Shown here: piece by piece, positions 1 through 11,846 of the stretch | How the letters are laid out: each line of letters opens with the position of its first letter | Numbering within the stretch: the stretch's first letter is position 1 | Origin: Dendrocalamus latiflorus | Taxonomy: Eukaryota; Streptophyta; Magnoliopsida; Poales; Poaceae | NCBI GenBank assembly: GCA_017311315.1 | Contig: CM029666.1 | Coordinates: 31,878,749 to 31,942,748, forward strand | Length of the DNA: 64,000 nucleotides | Direction: 5' to 3' | Translations under genes and position numbers: made by a program | The notes under the pieces: generated by a model | The model's input: only the letters and a program-made list of their open reading frames with translations | The model's database searches: none | What the model was told of the DNA's origin: nothing

Positions 1-187
1 GACCTCAAAATTGACATGCACACCATCCACATTAACTTTTGCAAAGCCTGGCGCTAAAGCTTGACCGTGCAGCATGGCCCCGATACTAGACGGATATGCC
101 TGGCCCCAAGCAGTGTGCAAAGGAACGGAGGCATATCTCACTTGGAGCCTGCACTTCGTAGGCTCCTACATAACGATACAGAATTAG

Positions 188-1330
188 CTACTCGAATAGG
201 CCTATCAATGGAGCAAGCATTCGAGAGGTAATAATTATTACCAGGATGTCATCCACAGGAAATCTGGCATCGGTTTGCGTCGGATTGGACGCGCAACTAC
301 TCGGACGGTTGTGCGGGCTAGCTAACACAGGAGCGGCGGCGGCGGCCTGCTGACTTTCTGTATGTTTCCGCACCTCATCTCTGACTACATCAGCCATCTC
401 ACCCATTAGCTCCTCTCTAAGAGATGTCTTGATCTCTTCTCGTAGCCGTGCGTCACGCTCGGCTTTGTTTATCTTCCTGCGCCGATACATTTCGGAGTCA
501 TCTTGGAAACCATGTTTCCAAGGAACGTAAAGCCCAAGGCCTCTCGTACGACCCGGGTGCTCCTTGTTTCCCAGGGCCGTGGAGAGTATATCTTTCTCCC
601 TTGTTCCATGGAATGATCCTTGGGAAGATTCAACACTCAGCGCTTCCTGCAAGAGCACGACATGTCATTTCACTTCGTATGAAGTTGTGGAGTAATTACA
701 AGGTACGTAGTTCGATCGATATCTTACCAAGCGCTGAGACACTTGCTGGTCTTCAGGGTTTCGAAAGGAGACCTCCCCCGATGTCGTTGTAAATGACCTT
801 GCTCTAATCCAATTTCGAGCGCGGTCATCCGGGATATTGGCAAATGGCGGGGCACTGTCCTCCATGGCTGCCTGTTCGTCCTCCCTCCTCCACCGCGGGA
901 TTTTACCCGCATACCCAGCTGTGCCAAGTCTATGGGGGTGTGTGTTTTTTGCCTGGAGGGCCTTGTGCGCCGCACTTGTACTTTTGAACTCTTCGGTCGT
1001 CTTCATCGCCTTGAACTCTTCCCATTGTGGTTCCAGGAATGGGTATTTTTGAAAGGGCGTTTCGTCCTTCTCCACGTAGTCCTTGACAAGCGTGCTCTTG
1101 AAGTTCTTCCATGCTTTGCATGCCCCTAGCAAGGCTTGTTGTTGCACGGCCTCTTGGTGTTCTTCTGGGATCTCGAACGATGCCAAAATTTCTATTAGGA
1201 GCTCACTTTTCCGAGTCGCAGGCACGTCCTTCCACGAATTGAATGTGATCTCAATTCGTTCTCGTGCAACTATTCCAATCATGCTTCTCCATGCGCTTAC
1301 TGCTTTGCGAGGGAGGGACCCCATATCCAT
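188..1330 (-). CDS. CACTA-associated Transposase_24 (TNPA/ORF2-like) protein, two exons visible
   Basis: The minus-strand frame runs from 1330 to 728 and continues from 646 to 188 across a probable 81 bp intron (647-727; donor GTAAGA, acceptor TTGCAG, phase 0). The first exon has the pattern of the plant Transposase_24 family: a tryptophan/lysine-rich stretch about residues 30-100 (WKDVPATRKSELL, ACKAWKNFKSTLVKDY) followed by the NTHPHRLGTAGYAGK block. The second exon carries the NKEHPGRTRGLG and PWKHGFQ block and an Arg/Glu-rich coiled coil. In CACTA elements this family is thought to assist TNP2 by binding subterminal repeats. An upstream exon is likely, so the ATG at 1330 may not be the true start. 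No stop interrupts these two exons. Family assignment is by motif memory, not by search. Confidence 0.65.
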
Positions 1331-1369
1331 CGACCTGTGTGATGGTAAATCGGCCCTCAGGCTTCTTCG

Positions 1370-1660
1370 ATAACCCTCTTCCTTAGCGTCTTGATTTTAA
1401 AGCGGACGCCTCCGGCGATGGTGTTGAAGAATGCGCGGATGACATGTTGCTCAATTTGTGGGTCTATTAGCATAAGATAAGAAAATGCCATACCATAAGA
1501 TAAGAAAGTGATCATGTTGAATTGGAAGATGAGGAAGCAAAAAAAGTTGGAAGAGAGGAGAGGAGTAGAGGGGAGGGGGAAAAAGTTGGACTTGCAAAAT
1601 GCCAAGCTTTAATAAACACTTGGCAACATATACAAGTATACATATATTCAAGTATTCATA

Positions 1661-1695
<35 letters not shown>

Positions 1696-2470
1696 GTTCA
1701 TTAGCAACATCATTAGCAACATATATATACATATACATTTATATAAAACATGTCAACTGGATGCTACCATTGCATATACCCCACCACTCCTCTATAGCTG
1801 CCAAATACTATCCATAGCAACATACATATACATATACATAAAACATGTCAACAATGTTGCGGGTGGACGACTCAGGTGACATGAGATGAATAGAGAGAAG
1901 GGGAAGGGATGGAGGAGCAGGAGAAAGAAGCTAATGGTTACTCACTAATATGTAAACCCTAGTGCATAAGAATTTATTTAGTAAAATGTATGGATGGTCA
2001 CTAAACTTGTTCGAGCATGTCATTCATTGGTGGTCTACACCATCTCCACCACCCTCTCCACCAAAGCTCTAACTCAATTTCTTTGGAGCATCGCCGGTTG
2101 GCCGCTGACACAGCCTCCCATGGCCACTGCTGCTTGCTGTTTCCAGGGGGAAAGTTATCCGCTTTTGCAACATGAAGGTTGAGAAACATCTAGTTTTGCA
2201 CTTAAGGTTTGAAATCTAGACATCCAACGGAGTTCAAGAGTGTAAAGTAGACGTATTTCTTATCTATATATATCTATAAACAACTAATGATTTTCAAGAT
2301 ATCTTCTTCGCTTTAGAAGCCTAGCAAATCACACAATAATTCTTAAATAAAAAACAAATTTCACTAGAAATTCTCTCATCAAAGGGGAGCAAAAGGCCTA
2401 CATTGTTTAATTTAAATATATAAGAACTACTGGAGGACAAACATGAGGAAGAAAGCATAGGAGAAGAAGA
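1370..2470. other. AT-rich non-coding stretch with TA-rich microsatellites
   Basis: No convincing coding region is seen. Alternating TA/CA tracts lie at about 1630-1745 and 1820-1845, with a partial repetition of the AAAACATGTCAACWATG motif near 1746 and 1838. The region separates the Transposase_24 gene from the GC-rich block and subterminal array to its right, so it is probably internal CACTA sequence. Confidence 0.4.
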
Positions 2471-2845
2471 TGAACAAGTCACCTTCGCGGGCGAGGAGGT
2501 GACCGGAGGGGACGTGCGACGCGGCGGGTGAGGCGGCGACCGGAGGCGACGGGTGACGTGGCGGGCGTGGCAGCGACCGGAGGGGACGGATGGAGGCGGC
2601 GGGCGAGCAGAGGTGCCGAGCGTGGAGGCGAGCCAAGCGTCGGTCTTCAAATGCGTGGAGGCGCGGGGTGGGAGGCCGGCGAGAAGCTCGGGGAGGAGGT
2701 CGGCGACGGCGGCGACGGAGTTGCGAGGAGGCAGCGGTGACGGCGGCGGCGACGGAGGTCCGACGAGACAGATCGGGATTTAGATCTAGAATAACTGTAG
2801 CATACGGGGAAAACCCTAGCCAGAGGGTATATATAGGGAGGCTTA
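2470..2845 (-). promoter_or_regulatory. Probable CACTA-type promoter and GC-rich 5' leader
   Basis: On the minus strand a TATA-like motif (CTATATATACC, about 2828-2838) stands just inside the subterminal array. It is followed by AGGGTTTTCC and then about 280 bp of CGCC/GTCGCC-rich sequence. This order (subterminal repeats, TATA box, GC-rich leader) is what the 5' end of a CACTA transcript looks like. Several frames stay open through the block because of its composition; I do not call a protein there. Confidence 0.4.
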
Positions 2846-3058
2846 TTACAGACGGTTCTACACTTAGAACCGTCTGTGATAATAAAAATCACAGACGGTT
2901 CTAAGTTTAGAACCGTCTGTGATAGTAAGGCTTATCACAGACGGTTCTAAACTTAGAACTGTCTGTGATTTTTATTATCACAGACGGTTCTAAGTGTAGA
3001 ACCGTCTGTGATATCAATATCACAGACGGTTCTAAACTTAGAACCGTCTGTGATAAGC
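2846..3058. repeat. Palindromic CACTA subterminal repeat array
   Basis: The 15-mer CACAGACGGTTCTAA and its inverse TTAGAACCGTCTGTG alternate through this block about ten times, spaced so that adjacent pairs form near-perfect stem-loops. The same core (CACAGACGGTT) recurs at the right terminus of the element (6751-6930). Subterminal repeats of this type are transposase-binding sites in CACTA elements. Confidence 0.8.
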
Positions 3059-3084
3059 TTTTTCCCCGACTGTAGTTATTAAGA

Positions 3085-3381
3085 CAAACACCAGCCAGCT
3101 GTATTCATATACAACACCAACCAGCTGTATTCATATACAACACCAACCAGCATAAATGCAAATTCACATATACACAATGTATTTCTTCACACATTTTCAC
3201 ATATAAATAAATGCAAATTCACAAATACATCACACATATGCATTGTTGTATACATAAATGCCAATTCACAAATACATCACACACAGCATTGTTGTATACA
3301 TAAATGCCAATTCACAAATACATCACACACATGCATTGTTATATACATATATGCAAATGCCCACATATATGTCGCACATTC
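3085..3381. repeat. Short tandem repeats downstream of the TNP2 gene
   Basis: Two units containing CCAGCTGTATTCATATACAA lie at about 3096-3150. Three units of about 47 bp beginning ATAAATGC follow at 3207-3347, each with the shared core AATTCACAAATACATCACAC. They lie just 3' of the TNP2 stop and hold no coding capacity. Confidence 0.7.
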
Positions 3382-6341
3382 TCATTGTACTTGCTTATTT
3401 CCTTTAAAAATTAGCCCTTCATCATGATCAATGCGTACGTAACTAGTTTCGTCACGTTGTTCGTCGTCGACCCTTATGCCATTTCCAAAAGGAGGTAACT
3501 CGTCAAACTGATTGTATTATTCCTCGTCCACTACATTCTCTACTTCGACAATTCTCCTTTTTCCATGAAGAACTACATGGCGTTTCTTATTTGCCGGGTC
3601 GGTTACATAAAAAACTTGAACAACTGGTTGGCGAGTACGAATGGTTCGTCTTTGTACTCGACACGTTGGAGGTCCACGGTAGTGACACCGTACTTGTCAA
3701 CCTTCACCTGTGGGAGATGCACCCAACAGCAGCGAAATAAGGGGATCTTGAAAACCACATAGTCGAGCTCGCAAATCTCTTCTATAAACCCATAGTACGA
3801 GTTTCTCGACCCATCAGTACTGAACGCATCTATGCGAACACCGCTATTCTGGTTAGTGCTCTTTACATCCTGAGACTGTGTATAGAATGTGTACCCATTT
3901 ATGTCATATCCTTGCCATGTCACAACTGTAAATGTCGGCCCTTTTGCCAACCATGTCAGCGCCTCACTTGGCGAGCTCCTAGCGATTTGCTCCTTCAACC
4001 ATTGGTTGAACCGACTGTTGTGTTGCCTCATGATCTAAACATCTGGCCGCTCCGGATTCTGTTGCCGAAGCACATCCTTGTGCTGGTCGACATAAGGCGC
4101 CACTTCAGTCATGTGTTGCAACACCGTGAAATGGGCTTGAGTATACGTGTCCATATCTGGAGTGATTGCTTTCCTTCCGATAGTTCCGAGACCTTTCAGC
4201 GCCCCCTCATGACGAGATTGAGGCACAGCTATCGGTTGAATCTGAGCCATATAATCGACACAAAACTCAATGACCTCTTCGCTTGCATAACCTTCGACGA
4301 TGCTGCCCTCCGGCCGAGAACGATTCCGTACGTAGGACTTGAGAATTCCCATGAACCTCTCAAATGGGTACATGCTACGTAGGAATATGGGCCCGCACAT
4401 TTTTATCTCCCACACAACGTGAACAATGAGATGGACCATGATATCGAAAAACGAAGGAGGGAAATACATTTCAAGGTGACATAGAGTCATCACCACCTCG
4501 TCCTGCAGAGCATCTAGTCATTCGGGATCGATGACCTTCTAAGCAATTGTGTTAAAGAAATAACAAGAAATAACATAGCCTCATGATTGTCTCTCGGACT
4601 TTGATCGGCAAAATATTTCTAATTGCAATAGGGAGCATCTGTGTCATCAGCACATGACAATCATGAGACTTCATGCCGTTTAACTTCAAATCTTGCATCG
4701 AAACAAGTTTCTTCACGTTGCCGGAGTAACCAGATGGAACTTTGACACCATGCAAGCACTGGCACAGTTCTGTTTTCTCAGCCTTGGACAGAGTGTAACA
4801 CGCAGGGGGAAGGTACGTTCGTCCATTATTAGTGCATGTCGGTGCTAACTCAGTGCATGTCCGTCAAATTGTTTCTTCATCTTGCGGTATGGGTGAGCCC
4901 TCCGAAGGAACCGGCGGTGATGCATGTAGATGGTTTTGCGTGAGTGTTTCAGCCACACACTCTCGGTACCATCTAAACAGTGAATACAAGCTTTGGCACA
5001 TTTTGTACTATGGCCCGATAGGTTACCAAGGGCAGGATAATCATTTATGGTGTAGAACAATAAGGAGCGCAAAGTGAAGTTCTCTCGTTTGTATGCATCC
5101 CATACCTGTACCCCTTCGTTCCACAGTACTTTTAGATCTTCCACCAATGGTGCTAGGAACACATCAATATCATTCCCAGGTTGTTTTGGCCCTTGGATAA
5201 GTATCGACAGCAAAATATACTTTCGCTTCATACACAACCAAGGAGGAAGGTTATAGATGCAGAGAGTCACGGGCCATGTGCTATGTCGGCTGCTCATGCT
5301 ACCGAAAGGATTCATTCTATCTGTACTCAGTCCAAACCTTATATTCCTTGGTTCTGCACCGAAGTCTGCAAAACTCCTATCGATGTTTCTCCACTACGCG
5401 GAATCAGCAAGGTGTCTTAGCATTCCATCCTTATTACGCTCCTCCGAGTGCCAACGCAGCAGTTTTGCCTCCTTTGGATTTGCAAAAAACCTTTTCAAAC
5501 GGGGAATTATAGGAAAATAACATGCCACCATAGCAGGAGGTCCTTTCTTTGCCTCTGTTCCCTCGCCATCATCTGATTGATTGTTACATTTGTATCGGGA
5601 TGCGTTGCACACCGGACATACATGCATGTTTGCATACTCTTTACGATAGAGGATACAGTCGTTCGGACATGCATGTATTCTTTCTACTTCCATTCCCAAC
5701 GGACAAAGAACCTTCTTGGCTTTATACATGGTTTTAGGCAACTCATTTCCCTCCGGAAGCATGTCCGCTAAAAGACCTAGCAGCGCCATGAAACTCTTGT
5801 CGGACCAACCGTTGCTTGCCTTCAATTTCAACAGTTCAAGTACGGCCGACAACCTCATGTACTTGCAGCACGTGAACAAAGGTTTCTCCGAGTCCTCCAT
5901 CAAGCCCCGGAATTTAACATACTCTCTCTCATCATAGTTCTCTTCTACATCGCGAAGCATCTGATCCAGATTATCATCGTGCAACCTATCCGAACCACAA
6001 TCGACATCATCCGGCAGCATATCGACATTCACTTCACCGGCGATGTCATCCGGCGGCATATCATTCACTTCACCGACGATGTCATCCGGCGGCATATGAT
6101 CATTCACTTCGCCATGCCTGGTCCAACATGTATAACCCTTTTTGAAACCCCTCCGAATCAAGTGCGCTTCAATTTGCCCTCGGTTTTTAAACATCTTTAA
6201 ATTCTCGCAGTCAGTGCATGGATAGTACATATATTCCACCCCCTTATTCAACATATCCTCCTCGGCGACTCTTGTAAAAGCAGACACGCCATTAATGTAC
6301 TCTTCACTCACACGGCTCGCGGCATACATCCAGCTTCGGTC
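3382..6341 (-). pseudogene. TNP2-type CACTA transposase, decayed
   Basis: The reading runs right to left. From 6341, after an acceptor-like TAG, comes the Transpos_assoc domain (WMYAASRVSEEY, then YYPCTDCEN and the HLIRRGF block). The TNP2 catalytic region follows (4845-5315, with GYSTK-like and TRR/HRRFL motifs). A DUF4218-like domain spans 4035-4496 (SMYPFERFMGILKSYVRNR), a DUF4216-like domain spans 3603-4031 (YYGFIEEICELDY), and a tail ends at the TGA at 3382-3384. The frame is broken repeatedly, near 5394, 4800, 4500, 4033 and 3603, and by an in-frame TAA near 3508. Some breaks could be introns, but the T-run shift at about 3606 and the tail stop are not. It is therefore unlikely to make an active enzyme. 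Confidence 0.8.
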
Positions 6342-6750
6342 CTACGTTACGTACACATATAACAACTTAGTATTAAAAATTAGATTAACTAATTATTACT
6401 ACATATATACCGGCCACATGTATTGAGGCTTAATTTGATAGCTCAATTCATATTATAAACACAACAGGTATTATATAACCAAGAATTTTGCAAACCATCT
6501 TCAATAACACTCACCAATTACTTAGATCTAAATTGTAATGCAAAGAAAAAATAAATTTCATTACCAACCATATCTAGAGCAACCAGGAAAGTATGAATCT
6601 TCAAAGCTCAATCTCTGCCTCCTCCCACCAAATTAACTGGCCTGAAATCGCCTAGCTTGCCTCCTGAGGTAAAAAGTGCGCAGCAGCGGCTAGATCTAGA
6701 TCGAAATGAAGACAGATGTGGTCTGAGCAGCGCAATAAATGCGTAGTGAC
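6342..6750 (-). other. CACTA 5' intron/leader sequence
   Basis: This lies between the first recognisable TNP2 exon and the subterminal repeats. It is AT-rich (6342-6600), then a mixed leader (6608-6740) with no recognisable protein. It probably holds the promoter and first non-coding exon of the transposase. Confidence 0.4.
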
Positions 6751-6963
6751 CATTATCACTGACGGTTTTTAATTCAGACCGCCTGTGATACTTCAGTATC
6801 ACAGACGGTTCATCGGTAAGAACCGTCTGTGATACTCGTTTTCTCCGATGCCGCCAACACAGACGGTGTCCAAATTAAAACCGTCTGTGTTAGTGTTGGT
6901 CACAGACGGTTTTGTCAAACCGTCTGTGATTGGCCGTATAGTATTAGGCTTTCTGTAGTAGTG
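6751..6963. repeat. CACTA right terminal and subterminal region
   Basis: Inverted copies of the CACAGACGGTT core at 6751-6930 form hairpins. They are followed by TTTCTGTAGTAGTG ending at 6963. A 3 bp target duplication would be ATA (6964-6966), but the partner end was not found. Confidence 0.8.
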
Positions 6964-7214
6964 ATAGATGGATATAATTTGACCTACTTCATCGCAGATG
7001 GACTAATTAAATTAAGCTAGAAGGAATTAATAATTAAAAATGCATTGTAGTCTATACCATTCATGACATGACATCACAAATTGCCATCTTATAAATGAAA
7101 AGATCGAGCTGAAAGCATAGAAAGGATCGACGTGGAGACAAGAGAACGGAAATTTGATCTTCCATACCTCGCCTCATGTTTTTACAATCGCCTACATATC
7201 CGGACTTGTGTGTT

Positions 7215-7757
<543 letters not shown>

Positions 7758-7964
7758 TATGTATAGAGAGAGAGAGTAGTACTTCAATGCTTTCCACTTT
7801 AACAATAGTGGCACTAATCTCAAAGCACATGAAGGGGTAAATAATCATTATCCACTATTTAAGTTCTGCTTTAAAAATTGTGCAAATCACTTTGAGGAAA
7901 GTATTGAAGCAACTCCCATATATATAATTACTAACCAACACGTAGGTGTAAAATACACGGGAAA

Positions 7965-8112
7965 GTTACTGATATTTCTGAATAAAGTTACCATCGGTAG
8001 CAAGTGAAGTTACTACTGAACGCTCATAGTACACAGCTGGTGATAACTTTCCTTACAGCCGGTGATAACTTTCCTCACAGCCGGCGATATCTTTCCAGGG
8101 CGCAAAACTACG
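7965..8112. repeat. GTGATAACTTTCC short-repeat block
   Basis: GGTGATAACTTTCC-like units recur three times near 8038-8098. The block is inversely related to the sequences at 10202-10450 and 11058-11290, which share the GCTCACAGTAC and GATAACTT motifs. Together with copies A, B and C of the MITE-like element this suggests one larger repeat family. Confidence 0.5.
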
Positions 8113-8164
8113 CGCAGAAAACATGCAGGCGCAGAATAGCACTACCGTGTGTGTGTATCACTAC

Positions 8165-8457
8165 CATATATCACTTTCAGTATGCGTAAGTACTAATTCT
8201 AAGATACTACAATGCGACTTGGTTGAAAAAATTTCATCAGAACTCTTTATTTTTGCTATATATCCTTTTCCATACATAAAAGACTTATATACGCAAATTA
8301 TGTTATACAAAGAAGATTTTAGGAAATTTTCATGGAATTCACTTTGAAGTATATTATAATTATTGTTAGAGTATGCTTAAATAGATAGAGGTATAACAAC
8401 ACCATTAAAACAGTATATGGGAGTATGTACTATTAGAGGTATGGAACCATTTTCTTA
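8165..8457. mobile_element. MITE-like element, copy B, left end truncated
   Basis: It aligns with copies A and C from the CACTTTCAGTATGCG segment to the right end (GGTATGGAACCATTTTC), but lacks roughly the first 70 bp. An AC microsatellite (8462-8482) follows directly. Confidence 0.65.
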
Positions 8458-9600
8458 TATACAAACACACACACACACACGCACGCACATGCACTCACGC
8501 CATTCGGGCCGTCTGGACGCCAACCAACGCTCTGGATTAAGGAGGGCAGCCACCCCAGCGACGCGCCGTCCGATCAAGAACGAACATTCCAGATACACGT
8601 GTGGGCAATGCCCCCACCATTTTGCAAAAAGCCCATCCCGCCCCCGATGCCCACACCCTCTCCTCTGAAATCACCCTGTTCCCCATTAGAGTTCCTGCCT
8701 CCTCCATTTCTTAATCCCTAACCCTAGACTCCATTGGCCTGTGCACCAGCGCCGACGAGGAGGGACCAGCCCTGCGATGGCGTAGGCCATGGTGGCATCT
8801 CAAAATCAACCCCCTTCTGCACGTGTGCCATCGTCTCCCTCCTCAACCGAGTCCCTCGCGCACCTCCCAAATCCATTCCCCACTCGAGCACCTAGGGAGC
8901 TCCCTCCCTCCTCTCATGCGGCCACGGTAAGCACGAGGGACTCGAATGTGGAGGGACTGCTTCGACCCCGACGCTTCGACCATGGCACTTCAACCATGAC
9001 ACTTCGACCACAACATTTCGACCGCAACATTTCGACCACGTTGTTTCGACCATGGCACTTCGACCACAACACAATGTGGTTGAAACAGCGCGGTCGAATC
9101 AACGTGGTCAAAACAACATGGTTAAACCAACGTGGTCAAGACATGGAGCTTCACTGAGGAGCTCCCTCCCTCCTCTCCGTCGTAGGCCGTGAGGTCAAGC
9201 AGGCGTCGACGAGGCCGGCTGGGCTTTTCGCCCTTGTGGGGGCGTGGATTTGGGAGGCACGTGGTGGACTTGACTTTCAAGGGAGACGATGGCACAGGGG
9301 CTGATTTCGCAGGGCCGTCGTGGCCGGCGCCATCGTAGGGGTGCTCGGTCCTCGCTGGTGGATTCTAGGGTTAGGGGGTGGGGAATGGAGGAGGCACGGG
9401 CGGGAGACCGAGTGAGGAATTGGAACAGGGGCTGAGTTGGGAGGCTTCAGACACCCGCGTGGGGGGTGGGGGGAGGGGGTTAACGCAAAAACGCCTGGGG
9501 TGCGCGCCCGCCTCCATCCTAATCAGTGTATCACATGTGGACGTGCCAAATCAAATTGAGTGCATGAGTGCACAGCATAGGTCCCCATATGTGTGTGTGT
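8458..9600. other. Intergenic sequence with microsatellites and a hairpin minisatellite
   Basis: An (AC)n tract (8462-8482) is followed by GC-rich DNA without a supported gene, and a short TG tract stands at 9590-9601. Several open frames of 60-120 codons exist, but they run through the minisatellite at 8955-9145 or change composition abruptly. None has a recognisable domain. Confidence 0.5.
8955..9145. repeat. TTCGACCA minisatellite arranged as an inverted array
   Basis: Units of about 12-15 bp carrying CTTCGACCA repeat from about 8955 to 9075. From about 9075 to 9145 the same unit continues in inverse orientation (TGGTTGAAA, GGTCGAATC, GTGGTCAAAA). The two arms can fold back on each other. 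The inverse core GGTCGAAG is also the unit of the larger array at 10583-10915. Confidence 0.8.
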
Positions 9601-9602
9601 GT

Positions 9603-9966
9603 AAGAAGCCTTTTCTGTACTCTCAAGTGTACATACTCTCACTTAAACAAATATTTTATACCTCTTTACCACTTTCGGTATACTTAAATACTAATTCTAA
9701 GATACGCCAATGTGACTTGGTTGAAAAAGATTCATCGGAGCCCATTATTTTTTGCTATATACACTTTTTCATGTATAAAATGAGTACATATAGAAATTAT
9801 GTTATAAAAATAGACTTTGATGAAATTTTTTATAGAACTCACTTTGGCGTATCTTATAATCATTATTAAAGTATGCTCAAATAGATAAAGAGGTATAAAA
9901 ACACTATTAAAGGGGTATATTAGAAGTGGAAATATATACTCTCAGTAGTATAGAACCATTTTCCTA
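9603..9966. mobile_element. MITE-like element, copy C
   Basis: It aligns with copy A end to end, with left end TAAGAAGCCTTTTC and right end ATAGAACCATTTTCCTA. A TG tract lies on its left and TATA/TATG microsatellites on its right. It has no coding capacity. Confidence 0.7.
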
Positions 9967-10160
9967 TATGTATATACATATATACGTGTGTATATATATA
10001 CACATATGTATGCATATATACATACATATATACATACATATATGTATGTACATACATATATATATACGTACGTACGTACGTACGTACGTATGTATGTATG
10101 TATGTATGTATGTATGTATGTATGTATGTATGTATGTATGTATGTATGTATGTATATGTG
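9967..10160. repeat. TA/CATA/GTAC/GTAT compound microsatellite
   Basis: Alternating purine-pyrimidine sequence ends in (GTAC)n and then (GTAT)n at about 10066-10155. The tetranucleotide repeat keeps every frame free of stops for long runs, which explains the open frames here. Confidence 0.95.
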
Positions 10161-10201
10161 TGTGTACGGTAGCGCTATTCAGCGCCTGCATGCACGCTAC
10201 G

Positions 10202-10450
10202 TCAACTGTACTGCTATAAGCATGTGATAATTTAGTAGATTCAGTCGTGAGAAAAGTTATTACCTATTGTGAGTGAAGTTATTGCTTGTTGTGATGAAAG
10301 TTATTACCAGCTATGTACTGTGAGCGTTCGGCAGTAACTTTACTCACTATCGATAGTACCTTCATTCACAATTGATGATAACTTGATTGCATATGATAGT
10401 AACTTCACCATGGGATGATAACTTCATTCTATATGGATGATAAGTAACTT
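10202..10450. repeat. GATAACTTCAT repeat block, copy 1 of a direct pair
   Basis: From GTCAACTGTACTGCT onward this block matches 11058-11290 in direct orientation, including the shared TGTACTGTGAGCG and ATGATAACTTGATTGC segments. Internally it repeats TGATAACTT at short intervals. Confidence 0.75.
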
Positions 10451-10582
10451 TGCATCACATATAAGAGGTGGCAATCTGCATATAACTGCCTGCAATCCAT
10501 AGTTATATTGCATATCAGACATGAGTAAACTTCAGATTACAACCATTGCGATACTATTAGAATTAATCTTGATGATTTGTAA

Positions 10583-10915
10583 GTGGTCGAAGGAGCAGTC
10601 GAAGCCATGGTCGAAGGAGTAGTCGAAGCCGTGGACAAAGCCATGGTTGAAGGAGCAGTCGAAGCCATGGTCGAAGGAGCAGTCGAAGCCATGATCGAAT
10701 CCATAGTCGAAAGAGTAGTCAAAGCCGTGGTCGAAGGAGCAGTCGAAGCCGTGGTCGAAGGAGTAGTCGAAGCCGTGGTCAAAGCCATGGTTGAAGGAGC
10801 AGTCGAAACCGTGATCGAAGCCATGGTCGAAAGAGTAGTCAAAGCCATGGTCGAAGGAGCAGTTGAAGCCGTGGTCGAAGCCATGGCCGAAGCAATGGTC
10901 GAAGCCACGGTTTAA
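10583..10915. repeat. 24 bp GGTCGAAGGAGCAGTCGAAG minisatellite
   Basis: About fourteen diverged units of 24 bp occupy the block, each made of two 12 bp halves built on GTCGAAG. Both strands stay open for over 110 codons because the unit length is a multiple of three and lacks stops. The encoded Val-Glu-Gly-Ala or Gly-Phe-Asp-His repeats are best read as a by-product of the repeat. Confidence 0.9.
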
Positions 10916-11057
10916 GCTACAGTGAGTGGTCGTAGCTACAGTGGTCATAGCTACAGTAGTTGTAGGTACTGTAGTAGTCAAAAACACCGTAGCAGTCGTG
11001 GTACTGCAGCGGCATTGTAGTAGTCAAACGTCCTAACAAGATAAAAGAAAGTCCACA

Positions 11058-11290
11058 TGTCAACTGTACTGCTGCATGCATATAATAATTTAGTAAATTC
11101 GGTTGTGAGGAAAGTTATTACCTGTTGTGTACTGTGAGCGATCGGCAGTAATTTCACTCGCTACCGATAGTAAGTTTGTTCACAATGGATGATAACTTGA
11201 TTGCATATGATAATAAATTCACCATAGGATGATAAAATCGCATGGGAATGATAACTTCATTTCATATAGATGATAACTTCATGCGTAACC
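11058..11290. repeat. GATAACTTCAT repeat block, copy 2, interrupted by a copia element
   Basis: It is a direct copy of 10202-10450. It stops at 11290, where copia element C1 begins, and similar sequence (AACTTCATTC, ATGATAACTTTCC) resumes at 14331-14430. C1 therefore inserted into this repeat. Confidence 0.75.
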
Positions 11291-11831
11291 TATTAGAATT
11301 TAATCTTGTTTTTAGACGTATTTGAGTTGTACACGTGTACGCAGGTTTGCCGTATACGTCGAAGTCAAGTCCATTTGTGAGTCGTATCCGAGTTCGTCGG
11401 TTTACCGTATTCGTATATGAGTCGTATACGGCTTAGTGTCCGAGTCGAGTTCTGTTGCCGTATGGAACTTGGAGTCGGGTATGTATGGGCTTTTAAAGCC
11501 ATGCAGGTTTGTAACATGAGCAGTGCAATGCAAGTCGTGAGAAGGAAAGAAAGAAAGATTGAGAGAGAGAGAGAGAGAGAGAGAGGCAACAGATTAGAGA
11601 AGAGAGAAATAAAGGAGAGAGAGGGGAGGCGTTTTCAGTGGAAAGAACTCACGTGTTTTGTGTTTTGGTTTCTTGGCGAGAGCATCGTCCGTGCAGGCCA
11701 GACGAGGCGTTGAGAGTAGAGGTTTACGTATTTTTCGCGTATAGGACGCAAGTCTTGCACGTACAAGAAAAGCCGCAAGCAAGGCAAGCTATCAACCAGA
11801 GCGGAATCAAGGATCAAATTAAAATATAACA
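11291..11831 (+). repeat. C1 5' LTR
   Basis: It starts TATTAGAATT, where the 3' LTR starts TGTTAGGATT, and ends AATATAACA. It contains a GA tract (11555-11584) that is shorter in the 3' LTR, which explains most of the length difference. Confidence 0.9.
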
Positions 11832-11833
11832 AG

Positions 11834-11845
11834 TGGTATCAAGAG
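11834..11845 (+). other. C1 primer-binding site
   Basis: TGGTATCAAGAG stands two bases after the LTR. It is close to the usual TGGTATCAGAGC complement of initiator tRNA-Met. Confidence 0.75.
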
Positions 11846-11846
11846 T

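Larger units (their letters stand above)
1..6963 (-). mobile_element. CACTA (En/Spm) transposon sequence, right terminus at 6963, left end outside or unresolved
   Basis: The right end reads TTTCTGTAGTAGTG at 6950-6963, the reverse complement of a CACTACTACAGAAA terminus typical of plant CACTA elements. Inside it are subterminal repeats with core CACAGACGGTT, then a TNP2-type transposase (3382-6341), then a Transposase_24 gene (188-1330), all read right to left as in autonomous CACTA elements. I found no matching CACTA left end in the window. A second, degenerate right-end-like sequence (CTGTAGTTATT, about 3069-3079) follows another subterminal array at 2846-3058. The interval may therefore be two nested or abutting CACTA copies rather than one element. 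Confidence 0.75.

Noticed and set aside
10583..10915. Possible CRISPR-like array
   Set aside because: The repeats are contiguous and diverged with no unique spacers, and the genome is a plant's; it is a minisatellite.
10532..10987. Repetitive GFDHGFD protein and its opposite-strand partner
   Set aside because: Both result from the 24 bp minisatellite, whose unit is a multiple of three without stops. There is no start context or conserved flank.
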